Shown here one piece after another: positions 57,301 through 64,000 of a stretch of 64,000 nucleotides of DNA. The first letter of the stretch is position 1. The number at the start of each line of letters is the position of its first letter. A program made the translations under genes and the position numbers. Origin of the DNA: Nansenia antarctica (taxonomy: Eukaryota; Chordata; Actinopteri; Argentiniformes; Microstomatidae); contig OZ022339.1 of NCBI GenBank assembly GCA_963989245.1, forward strand, positions 14,618,489-14,682,488, given 5' to 3'. The notes under the pieces were generated by a model. It saw only the letters and a program-made list of their open reading frames with translations, did no database searches and was not told the origin of the DNA.

Positions 57301-60300
57301 AGCAGCTGAGGACCACCATCCGCTACCTGCTGGACACGCTGCTCAGCCTGCTGCACTCTAACAACGGTGAGGGGGGGGTCGGGAGGGATGGTCATGGGAG
57401 AACCATCCGGATGGTTCCTGTGCCTTGGTGGTAGTGGAACTCTGGGATTAGGTTGCTGTCTGTGTGTTGCCTTTTTCTCGCTGCTGCGTTTTTTTTGCAT
57501 TGTAACTAAATGTTTGTAATCTTTCAATCTTTCAAATGTTGTCTTGTCATGTCTTCCGAAATATCAAATAATTTGCAGCGTTCGCCTTTCTTTATCCCCT
57601 GCTGCGTTTGTTTTTCGAAATGCATAATTTATGTATTCGATGTGTGTATAACACAAAACTCCACACTTACTTTTATAAAAAATTGTCTGTTCATAAAACT
57701 CTTCAAAAGTAAAACTTTTCAAAGTAGTTCAAGGCTAACCGACAGCCAATAGCACTGTAAAGTGTGCTTAACAATCTCCTTGTTATCTTACCTGCCCAGT
57801 CCACACTTGTACACACAGCCCATCATACGGCATCATCATCTTCGATTCTGGTGAAAAGGAATAATGCATTATCCCCTCGTTAGCAGACGAGGCTGCTTCA
57901 TGTCTCCGTCTGCACCGTCTCCGTGCGCCAAGTGAATTCAATGAGCTCCTGTTTCACGGCAGAAGAAAAGCCTTCGCCTCATTATTTCCCAGGCCTCTGT
58001 AGTTTGTCTGTTCTGTGGTGAGATGGTGAGACAACAGCACTTCATTTCCATGTCTTTGTTCAAGTGCTTGATTGGAAGGGAAAAATGTCTGTTAGGTCTC
58101 TCTTGTCACTCTGTCGTGATGAGCAGCTATTTGAGGAAACGGGGTATAGTTAATTAATTCGAAATTATATTATATATATATATATGCTTAATGATCAAGG
58201 TTTTGGAAGATACCGAGCCTCTCACAACACACATCAGTCATGAATGTAACTGGTGGAAAATGGGCTTGTTTAATTTAGATTTAGTGGCGACTGTTCCTCT
58301 CCAGCTTTTTCCCTTTTCTTGCAGCTGGCTCCCTCATTATTTTATATTTTCTTCTTAGTTTTTCTTTGCCCTTCTTGTTTTTACTCTGTTTCTCTCGCCT
58401 TTGTCTCCCAATTAAGTTTTCTCTCGCTCACTATCTCCTTGCCTCCTTTGACCTCTCACCCACCCCTCCCGCACCAAGTGATTTTTACATTCAATAACAC
58501 CCCCTCTCCCTCCCCATCCAGGGCACTCTGTCCCACCAGTGCTGCAGAGCACGTTCCATGCGCAGGCCTGCGAGGAGCTCTTCAAGCACCTCTGCATCAG
58601 CGGCACTCCCAAGATCCGTCTGCACGCAGGGCTGCTGCTGGTCCAGCTGTGTGGGGGCGAGCGCTGGTGGGGACAGTTCCTCTCCAACGTCCTGCAGGAG
58701 CTCTACAACTCTGAGCAGCTGCTCATCTTCCCCCAGGACAGGTGGGCTGACGACTCCCCTACTTGTACTCCACCTCCCCTCCACAACACTCCTTCCCCCT
58801 CATCAGTTGGCTGGGCGCTGAGTGCTCCATCGTCTTTAAAAAACGCAACACTAGAACACACACACACACACACACGCATAACTGCCTTTTGACTAGCGCC
58901 CTTAAATTGAATAACGTCTTCCATGAAGGTGTGTGAACACCATGCTTGTCAAATCCGGTTGGGCTGGTTCCCGGAGTTAAACTTGATGTCCACTCTGTTC
59001 ACGTCCTCCTCTAGAGTCTTCATGCTGCTGTCCTGCATCGGCCAAAGATCCCTGAGCAACAGCGGCGTGCTGGAGGGCCTGCTCAACCTTCTGGACAGCC
59101 TGCTCTGCCCACTGCAGCAGCCCCTGGCCTCCGCCCAGCGCAGGACGGAAGGTGGGTCTGGCTCTTGTATACGGAGGGGGTGAGGGGCAGGGTGGCCTGG
59201 GGGGCCGTCGGACCTGGGCCAGGACTCTGACTCTGACTCTGACTCTGACTCTGACTCTGACTCTGACTCTGACTCTGACTGTGTGTGTGTGTGTGTGTGT
59301 GTGTGTGACAGGCGTGCTGGACATCCCCATGATCAGCTGGGTGGTGATGCTGGTGTCGCGGCTGCTAGACTACGTGGCCAGCGTGGAGGACGAGGCCTCG
59401 GCAGGCAAGAAGGGCCTGGGTGGGAAGGAGAGGGAGAGAGCCTATACAGGTACCAGAGCTGGAGGGCCTGGCTGGATAGCAGGAGGCCTGGTTGTAAGGG
59501 GTGATGTCATAGGCTTGGATTCAAAACCTTAGCGTATTACTGTTGGTCACTATGGAGGTTTTCCAAACATAATTTCTCATCATTTTTTTTCTTTTATTTT
59601 TTAAGAATCAATATGATGCCTAGTAGGAGTGAGTATTGTATTTGGATACAAACGCATCAAATTGACTTTTTTTTTTTCATCTCTCCATTGATTGAAGGTA
59701 ATCAGTGGAGCTTTATCAATAACAGCCTTCAGTCGCAGAACTCCAGCAGATCCACCAAAGGCAACAGCAGCCTGGACCGCCTGTACTCCCGCAAGATACG
59801 CAAACAGCTGGTCCACCACAAACAGGTAAATGTGTCCAATCCCAACTTACAGATAACTCCGATTCATTTTTCTAATGAATCTTGTTTGACTATCCCTGAA
59901 GTACCTGAGGGAGGAATAGATTGATCTGTACCAGGATGTCTCCTGGGATATTTATCATGCCCTTTTCATTGTAGCAGTTAAATCTATTGAAAGCGAAGCA
60001 GAAAGCTTTGGTGGAGCAGATCGAGAAGGAGAAGATCCAGAGCAACAAGGGCTCCTCCTACAAGCTGCTGGTGGAGCAGGCCAAGCTGAAGCAGGCCACA
60101 TCCAAGGTGACTACTGTTTTTTGATCTCGAATTATGCTTATTTTCTTGTGCTGCGTTGTTCCCTTGTCAGGAACCGAAGCCTAATAATTTGACTGTCTTA
60201 CACTTGTGTAATGTGACGTAACAGTAAACTTGAAACTTGAACTGTCACTTGTGTGCTAGTGTGAATACTCGTCTAATCTGCGCCTCCCAATCCCCACTCT

Positions 60301-61111
60301 CTGGCTCTCTCTCTCTCTCTCTCTCTCCCTTCTCTCTCTTTCTCTCCCCCTTGTCTCTGTCTCTCTCTCCCCCTTGTCTCTGGCTCTCTCTCTCTCTCTC
60401 TCCCCCTTATCTCTGTCTCTCTCTCTCTCTCCCTTGTCTCTGTCTCTCTCTCTCTCTCTCTCTCTCCCCCTTATCTCTGTCTCTCTCTCTCTCTCTCTCC
60501 CTTGTCTCTGGCTCTCTCTCTCTCTCTCCCTTGTTTCTGGCTCTCTCTCTATCTCTCTCTCTCTCTCTCTCTCTGGCTCTCTCTCTCTCTCTGTCTCCCC
60601 CTGGTCTCTCCCCCTCTCTCTCTCTCCCCCTGGTCTCTGTCTCTCTCTCTCTCCCCCTTGTCTCTGGCTCTCTCTCCCTCCCCCTTGTCTCTGTCTCTCT
60701 CTCCCTCCCCCTTGTCTGCTCTTCCAGCACTTTAAGGACCTGATCCGTCTGCGGCGTACAGCCGAATGGCCCCGCTCCACCCTGGACACTGAAGCCACGG
60801 CCGCCAAAGAGGCCCCCGAGGTGGAGCCGCTGCCCTTCACCCTGGCCCACGAGCGCTGCATCTCTGTGGTGCAGAAACTAGCCCTCTTCCTCCTCTCCAT
60901 GGACTTCACCTGCCACGCTGACCTCTTGCTCTTCGTCTGCAAGGTCAAATCATCCAAAACTTTGAAAAGTTGTTTCTTTCTTACCAGAGAGACGGTGGTT
61001 AACGCATGAAACAAATATCCACATTTGTTCCTGTTGGTAACTGACTCCCCCAGTCTCTTGTAGCCAGGCATAGTAACGTATTGTACTCTCTGCATGCATA
61101 CTGACGTGTGT

Positions 61112-61150
<39 letters not shown>

Positions 61151-63814
61151 TGTGTGTGTGTGTGTGTCTGTGTGTGTCTGTCTCGTATGTCTGTGTCGTG
61201 TGTGTGTGTGTGTGTGTGTCTGTGTGGACCTCCAGGTCTTGGCCAGGATAGCCAACGCCACCCGGCCCACCATTCACCTGTGTGAGGTGGTCTCTGAGCA
61301 GCAGCTGGAGCGCCTGCTCCTCCTGCTGGTCGGTACGGACTTCAACAGAGGAGACATCTCCTGGGGCGGCGCCTGGGCCCAGTACTCACTCACTTGCATG
61401 CTGCAGGACATCCTGGCAGGTAGGGGGCGCTGTGGGGAAACAGTGGGGCTCCACGGTGCTAAGCTAAGTTAACTGGGATGGTATGGGGGCGTGCCATCTA
61501 GTCAACTTTCTTCATTTTCTGTGATTTGAGTGGGCGTGAATAAAATGTTGGTTATTGGTTATTCATATGCTGCCACCTGCTGGCTCGTCTATAGATAAAC
61601 CTTATTACTGCGTTTATCCAATTTGCTGACTCCTTCCCAGTTTATAGAAAGTCCCTAGTCCCTAGCTGACTACATGGCTCCCCTCACGCTTTCACAAATG
61701 CAACGACTGTGAAAGGTAATAATAATAACTTGGTTCTATATAGCGCCTTTCTCAAACCCAAGGACGCTTTACAGATTTTACAGACAGAAAGTCAGACAGA
61801 CAGAACAGAAAGGAAACAAGAAGACAGCGACAGTGACAAAACTAGACAGGTAGCAGGTGCTTCCTCTATGCATCTCTATGGCGCTAACCCCAGCACTAAC
61901 TGTTTCCTTGTCCCTGCCCCCCAGGCGAGCTGCTGTCCCCAGGGTCACTGGACTGCATGGACGAGGGGGCGGTCGGCGATGAGGCGGGGGCATCGTCCTC
62001 CTCTGCGGGGGTGGACTCTGATGATTCCATGCCCCAGCCCGTGCCCCTCCCCCTGGTAGAGACCGTGGATGAGCCCCTGGCTCCAGACCTCATCGCAGGT
62101 ACTCCCGGGACCTCCTCTGGTAGGCAGGGCCCTGCACCACATTCACACACGGAGCCCCTCACCTCACAACCATGACGGAGGCATACGTGTTCAATTGTTT
62201 TTCTGTTTTTCCCTTTTAGATGCATGTTGTTTTTTCCTGAGTATTGATTCTGTAGTTGTGTGGCTTCCTGTGCTGAATTTTTTAATGTTTAAATATTTTC
62301 TAACCAGTTCAATTCTGAGTTGACGTGTTGTAAAATGTTTACAATTTGGAGGGGGAGCTCAAACAGTACAGATTCATTTCCAGTTAATTTAATACCTATA
62401 TAAAGGGTGTCTGTATGGGCAAAGATGCTATTCTTTAAGGCAGAAATCCTGACTTAGTGTATTTTTACTTTTTTAATCTCCTGTTGACATCAACAGTGAT
62501 CTATCGTACACAAAAGAATCAAGTCATATTTCTGCCTGGCTCCCCCTCAACTGCAGAAAGAAGTGTTTGTCTGCCTTAACATTGCCTAGTAACTTCCTAA
62601 AGAAGGCCTCTGATGTAACTTCCTAAAGAAGGCCTCTGTGAGTTTGCTGTTTAGTGTGCTTGCTTGGCAATATTAAAGCTGTTTTTGTTATTCAAAGGTG
62701 CTCCACCTCTGTCATCTTTGGAAAAAGATAAAGACATAGACTTTGACTTGCTACAAGACCTCATGGATGTTGATATTGATCCTTTAGATATTGATTTGGA
62801 AAAAGATCCGCTCGCCGCCAAAGTCTTTAAGGTACGGACTGCATGACCTCCTGTGTGTTCACTGTTCTATTCCCCAACCCTCCGTCTGTTGTTCTGAAAC
62901 ACTGTTGTGTTGCTATTGAGCTCATTATTGACAGGACCATCACTAGGGTGACCTATTGATTCAGAAAGAAACACACCGACTTGAATGAACGTAGCTCAAC
63001 AAACGTGAAGCCACACTTTTGCTTTTGATGAAAAGGCTGCTTGTAAACATAACACCCTCACACCTTAACCTTTGTAATAAACTACATTTTAAGCAACTGA
63101 CCAACTAAAAGACCTTAGAAAGTGTTCCTCCCTTCAATATTTTATTCTAGAGAAACAGTTTCCTTTGCATGTTGTGAATGTGTTTTTGTGACATTTTGCA
63201 GACTTAAAGTTGGATATTCCTATGTTATATCAAATAAGCCTTATTGTCACGTAGTGTTAGTATGCAACGTACTGTGATGTAGTTGGGTCTAAGGAGTGAC
63301 TGCATTTGCGTGTCTCCTTCTTGTCTCCAGCCCATTAGCAGCACCTGGTATGACTACTGGGGTGCTGACTATGGCACGTACGGTTACAACCCCTACATAG
63401 GGGGGGTGGGCATCCCCGTGTCCAAGCCCCCCGCTGCAGCCGAAAAGCCAGGGTCTCAGAGTCTCTCAGTCTCTGTGTCACAAGGTAAGAACGGGCTGAG
63501 GGGGGTTCTGCTCATCTCTGCATGTAGACCAAACCTGAGCTAAAGGCTGTTCATGATGTACATAGGTCAATGACACGCTTCCATGATAAAGGAATGTATT
63601 ACTCAAAGATAAGCTTGTTCCTTCCCTCCTGAACTATGACACGTGATTCATTGACTGCCTGACCTCTGACCCTGTGACCCTGTGACCCCTCCCTCAGCGC
63701 TGGACGCCCGTCTGGAGGTGGGTCTGGAGCAGCAGGCGGAGCTCATGCTGAAGATGATGGCCACGCTGGAGGCCGACTCCATCCTACAGGCCCTCACGTC
63801 CACCTCCCCCACCG
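19913..63814 (+). CDS. birc6: Baculoviral IAP repeat-containing protein 6 (birc6/Bruce), 5' part, exons 1-40
   Basis: I can follow 40 coding exons, all with GT donors and AG acceptors, whose phases join without a break into 7,960 nt (2,653 codons plus one base). Human BIRC6 is about 4,850 aa, so this is roughly the first 55%; the ubiquitin-like and C-terminal UBC domains lie beyond the right edge. The start is the ATG at 19913 (MAAAASPGSGSDWVVLRDG). Human annotation adds an N-terminal extension that I do not see here. BIRC6 is a giant cytosolic/Golgi-associated E2/E3 hybrid ubiquitin ligase. It works as an antiparallel dimer, ubiquitinating caspases, SMAC and LC3, and so restrains apoptosis and autophagy. 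Identity to the human protein is high across almost all exons. Exons are listed in the four segment entries. The intron sizes (up to 8 kb) come largely from transposons. Confidence 0.97.
20530..20608. repeat. Perfect 37-bp inverted repeat with 5-bp spacer
   Basis: Arms 20530-20566 and 20572-20608 are exact reverse complements; the spacer is CTAGC. The arms contain GCCGTTTATAACCGC. There is no flanking duplication or transposon end. It lies in birc6 intron 1, about 420 bp after exon 1. Confidence 0.95.
20803..20831. repeat. (TA)n microsatellite
   Basis: About 14 AT units in birc6 intron 1. The rest of 20112-23100 has no recognised gene or complete transposon. It is AT-rich, with many GCTAGC/AGCTAGCT words. 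Confidence 0.9.
23117..23282 (+). mobile_element. tRNA-derived SINE, family A copy 3
   Basis: GCCCTGGGGTGGTCTAGCAT head, box B GGGTTCAAATCC, tail ATGAGTGGGACTG. It is shorter than copies 1 and 2 by small internal deletions. birc6 intron 1. Confidence 0.85.
23421..25450. mobile_element. hAT element split by an L1 insertion
   Basis: The ends are TAGGGGTGGGACGATTA and TAATCGT..CCCATCCCTA (read to the right end), with 8-bp duplications ACTGTGTG at 23413-23420 and 25451-25458. Both arms contain repeated ATCGCGAT words. There are poly-A tracts near 23503 and 25321. The middle is occupied by a truncated L1. Confidence 0.92.
23862..25220 (+). pseudogene. 5'-truncated L1-type LINE ORF2 tail
   Basis: An open frame at 23866-24924 (352 codons) encodes the C-terminal part of a fish L1/Tx1-type ORF2: helical thumb-like sequence, then a CCHC-type knuckle (CTKCITEVGSFVHCVWTC) and an aromatic-rich tail. 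Endonuclease and reverse transcriptase are missing. The 3' end runs to a C-run followed by A-run at about 25210-25226. It sits inside the 23421-25450 hAT element, so it inserted later. The intact frame suggests a fairly young insertion. Confidence 0.8.
25459..25530 (-). mobile_element. Relic of the 16013-type MITE flanking the hAT/L1 stack
   Basis: The stretch with TTTTTAGCATGTTCATGTTC and CAGCATGTTGTGATGTG is the reverse complement of the interior of the MITE at about 16408-16475. Sequence left of the hAT (GTGATACATG at about 23397) also fits that MITE. The hAT therefore landed inside an older MITE copy. Confidence 0.65.
26399..26460. mobile_element. hAT-type terminus, right-hand partner not found
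   Basis: CAGTGTTTCCCCTAGGTTTG followed by a G-run and GGCATGGACCGTGGCATG. The exact inverted counterpart is at about 54110-54163. Only one end is seen here, in birc6 intron 2, just after exon 2. Sequence to 28800 holds a G-run (about 26530), an (AC)n run (26702-26726) and no gene. Confidence 0.6.
28973..30900. other. birc6 intron 3, first part: no gene
   Basis: About 1.9 kb without exon signals. A diffuse GGTTGGTTGGAT/GATGGATAG-rich stretch runs 29810-30260, a degenerate tetranucleotide-type repeat. Short open frames here lack splice support. Confidence 0.55.
30952..31429. mobile_element. Inner hAT MITE nested in the outer hAT
   Basis: It starts TAGGGATGCTCCGATTTATC and ends CAGATCGGAGCATCCCTA, with 8-bp duplications CCGATCAC at 30944-30951 and 31430-31437. 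It belongs to the same broad family as the element it interrupts. 478 bp. Confidence 0.93.
32262..32390. mobile_element. Relative of the exo1-syce2 intergenic element
   Basis: It shares GTCCAATCAAA, CGGTCCCTTTATGACGT and GAGCCCAGTGTGCGCTTCGG, in order, with 9755-9835. Its ends are more diverged. It lies inside the outer hAT. Confidence 0.65.
32790..33300 (+). mobile_element. LTR-retrotransposon fragment (LTR end, primer site, leader)
   Basis: A stretch with AATAAAGACAC and ending ..AATAACACGACA is followed by TGGTGTCAGAAGTC, which looks like the tRNA primer-binding region after an LTR, and then a leader with an ATG at about 33221. No gag, protease or polymerase domain remains. Its left limit is blurred by the MITE at 32836. 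Tentative. Confidence 0.4.
32836..32996. mobile_element. Palindromic MITE, copy 1
   Basis: The ends are GGGGGGTATTCCATCAACAT and GTTGATGGAATACCCCCC; the paired arms continue through CGCTAAAGGGAAAATCC. Two TCTCGCGAGAG palindromes lie inside. It has a relative at 37328. Confidence 0.85.
34217..36020. other. birc6 intron 3, later part: no gene
   Basis: It contains an (AC)n run at about 34748-34775 and short unsupported frames. No exon, SINE head or inverted ends are recognised before the LINE tail at 36028. Confidence 0.5.
36028..36130 (-). mobile_element. Non-LTR retrotransposon 3' end with (ATTC)n tail, minus copy
   Basis: On the minus strand: CAATGACAATAAAGACC followed by (ATTC)n, preceded by GGTACCTGTACT. 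The same end occurs on the plus strand at 50215-50305. Clade not determined. Confidence 0.7.
37328..37436. mobile_element. Palindromic MITE, copy 2
   Basis: GGGGGGTATTCCATCAACGC at left and the complement ending ATGGGATGCCCCCC at right; CGCTAAAGGAAAAT arms pair. 109 bp, in birc6 intron 4, only 147 bp after exon 4 and 63 bp before exon 5. Confidence 0.85.
38545..38610 (+). mobile_element. Fish SINE tail
   Basis: AAGTCGCTTTGGATAAAGGC and ATCTGCTAAATGCC, as at 39930. The tRNA-like head is not recognisable. Confidence 0.6.
39815..39962 (+). mobile_element. Full-length tRNA-derived SINE, family C
   Basis: Box A-like GTGGCTCAGTTGCTAGAGCA, box B GGGTTCGATTCCCG, and the tail GTCGCTTTGGATAAAAGTGT. 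About 148 bp, complete from promoter to tail, in birc6 intron 8, starting about 15 bp after exon 8. Confidence 0.88.
40333..40592 (-). mobile_element. L2-like LINE ORF2 C-terminus and 3' tail
   Basis: On the minus strand, 40590-40428 encodes GDRAFSAAAPFLWNALPNLI and FKQALKTHLFKLAFTS, the usual end of fish L2/CR1-type ORF2. The 3' tail (AAAGCGCTATATAAG on the minus strand) and an (ATT)n end at 40333 follow. The upstream end is only about 50 bp from the birc6 exon 10 acceptor. Confidence 0.8.
40643..42232 (+). other. birc6: birc6 exon 10: large GC-rich propeller exon
   Basis: A single 1,590-nt exon encodes about 530 residues (448-977), the largest exon in the window. Conserved blocks: WEVVASVLEDTVKDLEELG, FPCLLAGGLL, MPVLLLYSIKESEDKSSG, CLRLPKRLEEENLYVDSI, SAINQVEALNNLNRLHSALC. 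Fish-specific low-complexity insertions are rich in Ala/Pro (from about codon 540), and there is a run of 13 glycines (residues 811-823). Third positions are nearly all G or C, in sharp contrast to AT-rich exons such as exon 38. Long frames on the other strand and in the +2/+3 frames are GC shadows. Confidence 0.93.
42233..43901. other. birc6 intron 10: possible hAT end, no gene
   Basis: TAGGGATCCACCGAAA at 42669 resembles a hAT left end, but I find no right end or target duplication. The rest is AT-rich without exon signals. Confidence 0.4.
44309..45212. mobile_element. hAT-like element with CAGTGTTTCC ends, copy 2
   Basis: It starts CAGTGTTTCCTCTACATGCA and ends CCTGGAGGAAACACTG, like the copy at 32495, with the same transposase scrap near 44995-45095. 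An internal inverted repeat (44534-44620 against 44672-44763) of about 88 bp per arm contains GGCGCCAGACCAGACTAGAT; the arms differ by a few bases and small gaps. birc6 intron 11. Confidence 0.8.
45265..45322 (+). mobile_element. Non-LTR element 3' tail
   Basis: TGTGGACCCCAGGAAGAGTT then AATGGGTATCTTTAATAAAT, a common 3' end of fish retrotransposons. It lies 120 bp before birc6 exon 12. Family uncertain. Confidence 0.5.
45669..45746. repeat. (GT)n repeat beginning at the birc6 exon 12 donor
   Basis: The donor reads GACAG|GTGTGGTGTGTGTG, so the splice donor leads directly into an imperfect GT/GTCT repeat of about 75 bp. Confidence 0.9.
48298..48337. repeat. (GT)20 forming the birc6 exon 18 donor
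   Basis: The exon ends CCCTGCAG and every following base to about 48337 is (GT)n. The donor GT is the first unit of the microsatellite, and there is no GTAAGT-like extension. Confidence 0.95.
50079..51190 (+). mobile_element. Internally deleted hAT transposon
   Basis: The ends are TAGGGGTGTAACGGATCACG and GTGATCCGTTACACCCCTA, with 8-bp duplications CACATTAC at 50071-50078 and 51191-51198. It retains both ends of a transposase gene: a BED-finger-like piece (HVWEHFGFPVTYNNDG, about 50570) and the C-terminal dimerisation block (ERVFSTAGDIV and LIFLKMNM, about 50667-50817). The catalytic centre is missing. A LINE tail (50215-50305) sits inside. Confidence 0.9.
50205..50305 (+). mobile_element. 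Non-LTR retrotransposon 3' end, plus copy
   Basis: TTTGGTACCTGTACT, then CAATGACAATAAAGACC and (ATTC)n, the same end as at 36028-36130 but reversed. It is nested in the hAT element. Confidence 0.7.
51555..51950. repeat. 16-bp minisatellite starting at the birc6 exon 23 donor
   Basis: Unit ACACACCTCCACCTAC with CGAC and CGTA variants, roughly 24 copies. It starts within about 10 bp of the donor GTGTCTACC. Confidence 0.92.
52426..54291. mobile_element. hAT element, 1.9 kb, in birc6 intron 24
   Basis: The ends are TAGGGGTGGGACGGTTCACG and GTGTACCGTTACACCCTA. The flanks GTCTACAC (52418-52425) and GTATACAC (54292-54299) differ by one base and fit an aged 8-bp duplication. The right part (about 53985-54163) is the end of a CAGTGTTTCC-type element that matches 26399 in reverse. 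No transposase seen. Confidence 0.85.
54298..54331. repeat. (AC)n microsatellite next to the hAT end
   Basis: About 16 AC units begin inside the right target duplication of the 52426-54291 hAT. Confidence 0.9.
55088..55275 (-). mobile_element. tRNA-derived SINE, family A copy 4
   Basis: On the minus strand: AGGTGTTCCAGTGGTCTAGC head, GGGTTCGAATCC box B, tail ATGAGTGGGACTGCCCCACT. A G-run of about 16 lies just upstream at 55010-55025. birc6 intron 26. Confidence 0.85.
55553..55797. repeat. GGATG-based minisatellite after birc6 exon 27
   Basis: Degenerate units of GGATGGATGGAGTGGTAGTG. It begins within about 12 bp of the donor GTCAGTGGG. Confidence 0.88.
56260..56400. repeat. (CAGT)n/(CAGCCAGT)n array at the birc6 exon 28 donor
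   Basis: The donor GTCAGC is itself in register with the repeat (GTCAGCCAGTCAGCCAGTCA). About 140 bp, mixed CAGT and CAGC units. Confidence 0.93.
57367..58521. other. birc6 intron 29: no gene
   Basis: About 1.15 kb. I see a short (TA)n at about 58171-58186 and a T/C-rich end before the exon 30 acceptor. No transposon ends are recognised. Confidence 0.5.
59221..59308. repeat. (CTCTGA)n then (GT)n before the birc6 exon 32 acceptor
   Basis: Ten CTCTGA units at 59223-59281 and about 14 GT units run straight into GACAG|GC. There is no ordinary pyrimidine tract. Confidence 0.93.
60301..60726. repeat. 420-bp CT-rich tract serving the birc6 exon 35 acceptor
   Basis: Mostly (CT)n with CTCCCCCTTGTCTCTG spacers repeated about every 30-40 bp. 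It ends TGCTCTTCCAG at the exon. The unit structure suggests a compound minisatellite. Confidence 0.93.
61106..61222. repeat. (TG)n/(TCTG)n before birc6 exon 36
   Basis: It ends 13 bp before the acceptor CCTCCAG|GT. Confidence 0.9.
61715..61815 (-). mobile_element. L2-like LINE 3' tail
   Basis: (AAT)n, then TATATAGCGCCTTTCTC and GGACGCTTTACAG, the same tail as at 40333-40400, in the same orientation. birc6 intron 36. Confidence 0.65.
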
Positions 63815-64000
63815 GTACCACCAGCACCATCTCTCACACCACACCCTCTCTCACACCATACACCCTCTCACACCACACACCCTCTCTCACACCATACACC
63901 CTCTCACACCACACACCCTCTCTCACACCATACACCCTCTCTCACACCATACACCCTCTCTCACACCATACACCCTCTCTCACACCACACACCCTCTCAC
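63815..64000. repeat. CACACCATACACCCTCTCT-type minisatellite after birc6 exon 40
   Basis: Units of about 19-21 bp (CTCTCACACCATACACC). It begins about 15 bp after the donor and runs to the window edge. Confidence 0.9.

Larger units (their letters stand above)
51408..57366 (+). other. birc6: birc6 exons 23-29: coiled coil, Pro-rich linker, jelly-roll module
   Basis: Exons: 51408-51554, 52208-52395, 54431-54742, 54875-54974, 55338-55552, 56051-56259, 57020-57366 (about codons 1570-2075). Exon 24 has a Gln-rich coiled coil (AEQQLQVLQEKQQQLLKLQQ). Exon 25 continues it and then gives TP-rich DVIPPTPKTTPLFMTPPLT. Exons 27-28 read RRFVTLDFGRPVLLTDALIP and IDIWTLGEEVDGRRLVVATD, then YGSTNARAKIPLGFYYGHTY. 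This fits the galactose/carbohydrate-binding-like beta-sandwich described in BIRC6 structures (residues about 1819-1960). Exon 29 is helical (YNLACHRLETLLQNIDLPPL). Exons 23, 27 and 28 are each followed at once by a tandem-repeat array. Confidence 0.92.
58522..63814 (+). other. birc6: birc6 exons 30-40: armadillo-type scaffold to window edge
   Basis: Exons: 58522-58741, 59015-59151, 59312-59449 (or ending 59419), 59698-59825, 59975-60106, 60728-60943, 61236-61419, 61925-62098, 62698-62831, 63331-63484, 63698-63814 (about codons 2076-2653). Conserved blocks include QACEELFKHLCISGTPKIRL, FMLLSCIGQRSLSNSGVLEG, the basic SLDRLYSRKIRKQLVHHKQ, LLVEQAKLKQATSKHFKDLI, and the acidic DVDIDPLDIDLEKDPLAAK. 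Exon 32 has two possible donors; the earlier one gives a join closer to human (KKGLG-NQWSF). The later one adds ten residues beginning GKERERAY. The last exon seen ends at phase 1, with its donor at 63815. Confidence 0.92.

Noticed and set aside
60237..61095. Long Ser/Leu-rich plus frames and Arg/Glu-rich minus frames
   Set aside because: Translations of the 420-bp CT-rich tract before exon 35.

Overview
The window is nuclear DNA from a ray-finned fish. Its genes are split by GT-AG introns and translate into close vertebrate orthologues. The introns are AT-rich and full of dinucleotide repeats and fish-type transposons: tRNA-derived SINEs, hAT and Tc1 relics, and 5'-truncated L1 and L2-like LINEs. 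Species cannot be told from this sequence.

Layout: (1) about 0.8-8.9 kb, minus strand: a complete exo1 gene (12 coding exons, predicted 806 aa), the 5'->3' exonuclease of mismatch repair, end resection and meiosis. (2) 10.4-12.0 kb, plus strand: a small gene that best fits syce2, a synaptonemal-complex central-element protein. It is divergent from exo1 across an intergenic stretch of roughly 1 kb. (3) 13.25-13.49 kb: eight 29-bp tandem units, each with a core like the CTCF binding motif. (4) 13.7-18.2 kb, plus strand: complete yipf4 (6 coding exons, 237 aa), a Golgi YIP1-family membrane protein. (5) 19.9 kb to the right edge, plus strand: the first 40 coding exons (about 2,653 codons, in frame throughout) of birc6, encoding the giant BIR-containing E2/E3 ubiquitin ligase. 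The rest lies beyond the window.

Introns hold six hAT-type insertions whose 8-bp target duplications can be read directly (one with a single mismatch). Some are nested: hAT in hAT, and L1 in hAT in an older MITE. Eleven exon-intron junctions lie against, or a few bases from, a simple-repeat array. In two cases the array supplies the pyrimidine tract, and in one it supplies the splice donor.

Functional themes: exo1 and syce2 are both meiotic genes, placed divergently. yipf4 and birc6 are also neighbours in human, and both families have links to LC3/autophagy. I see no new enzymatic system. The most unusual items are the CTCF-like array, the divergent exo1/syce2 pair, a GC-AG intron in exo1, repeats that form splice signals, and a 37-bp perfect inverted repeat in birc6 intron 1.
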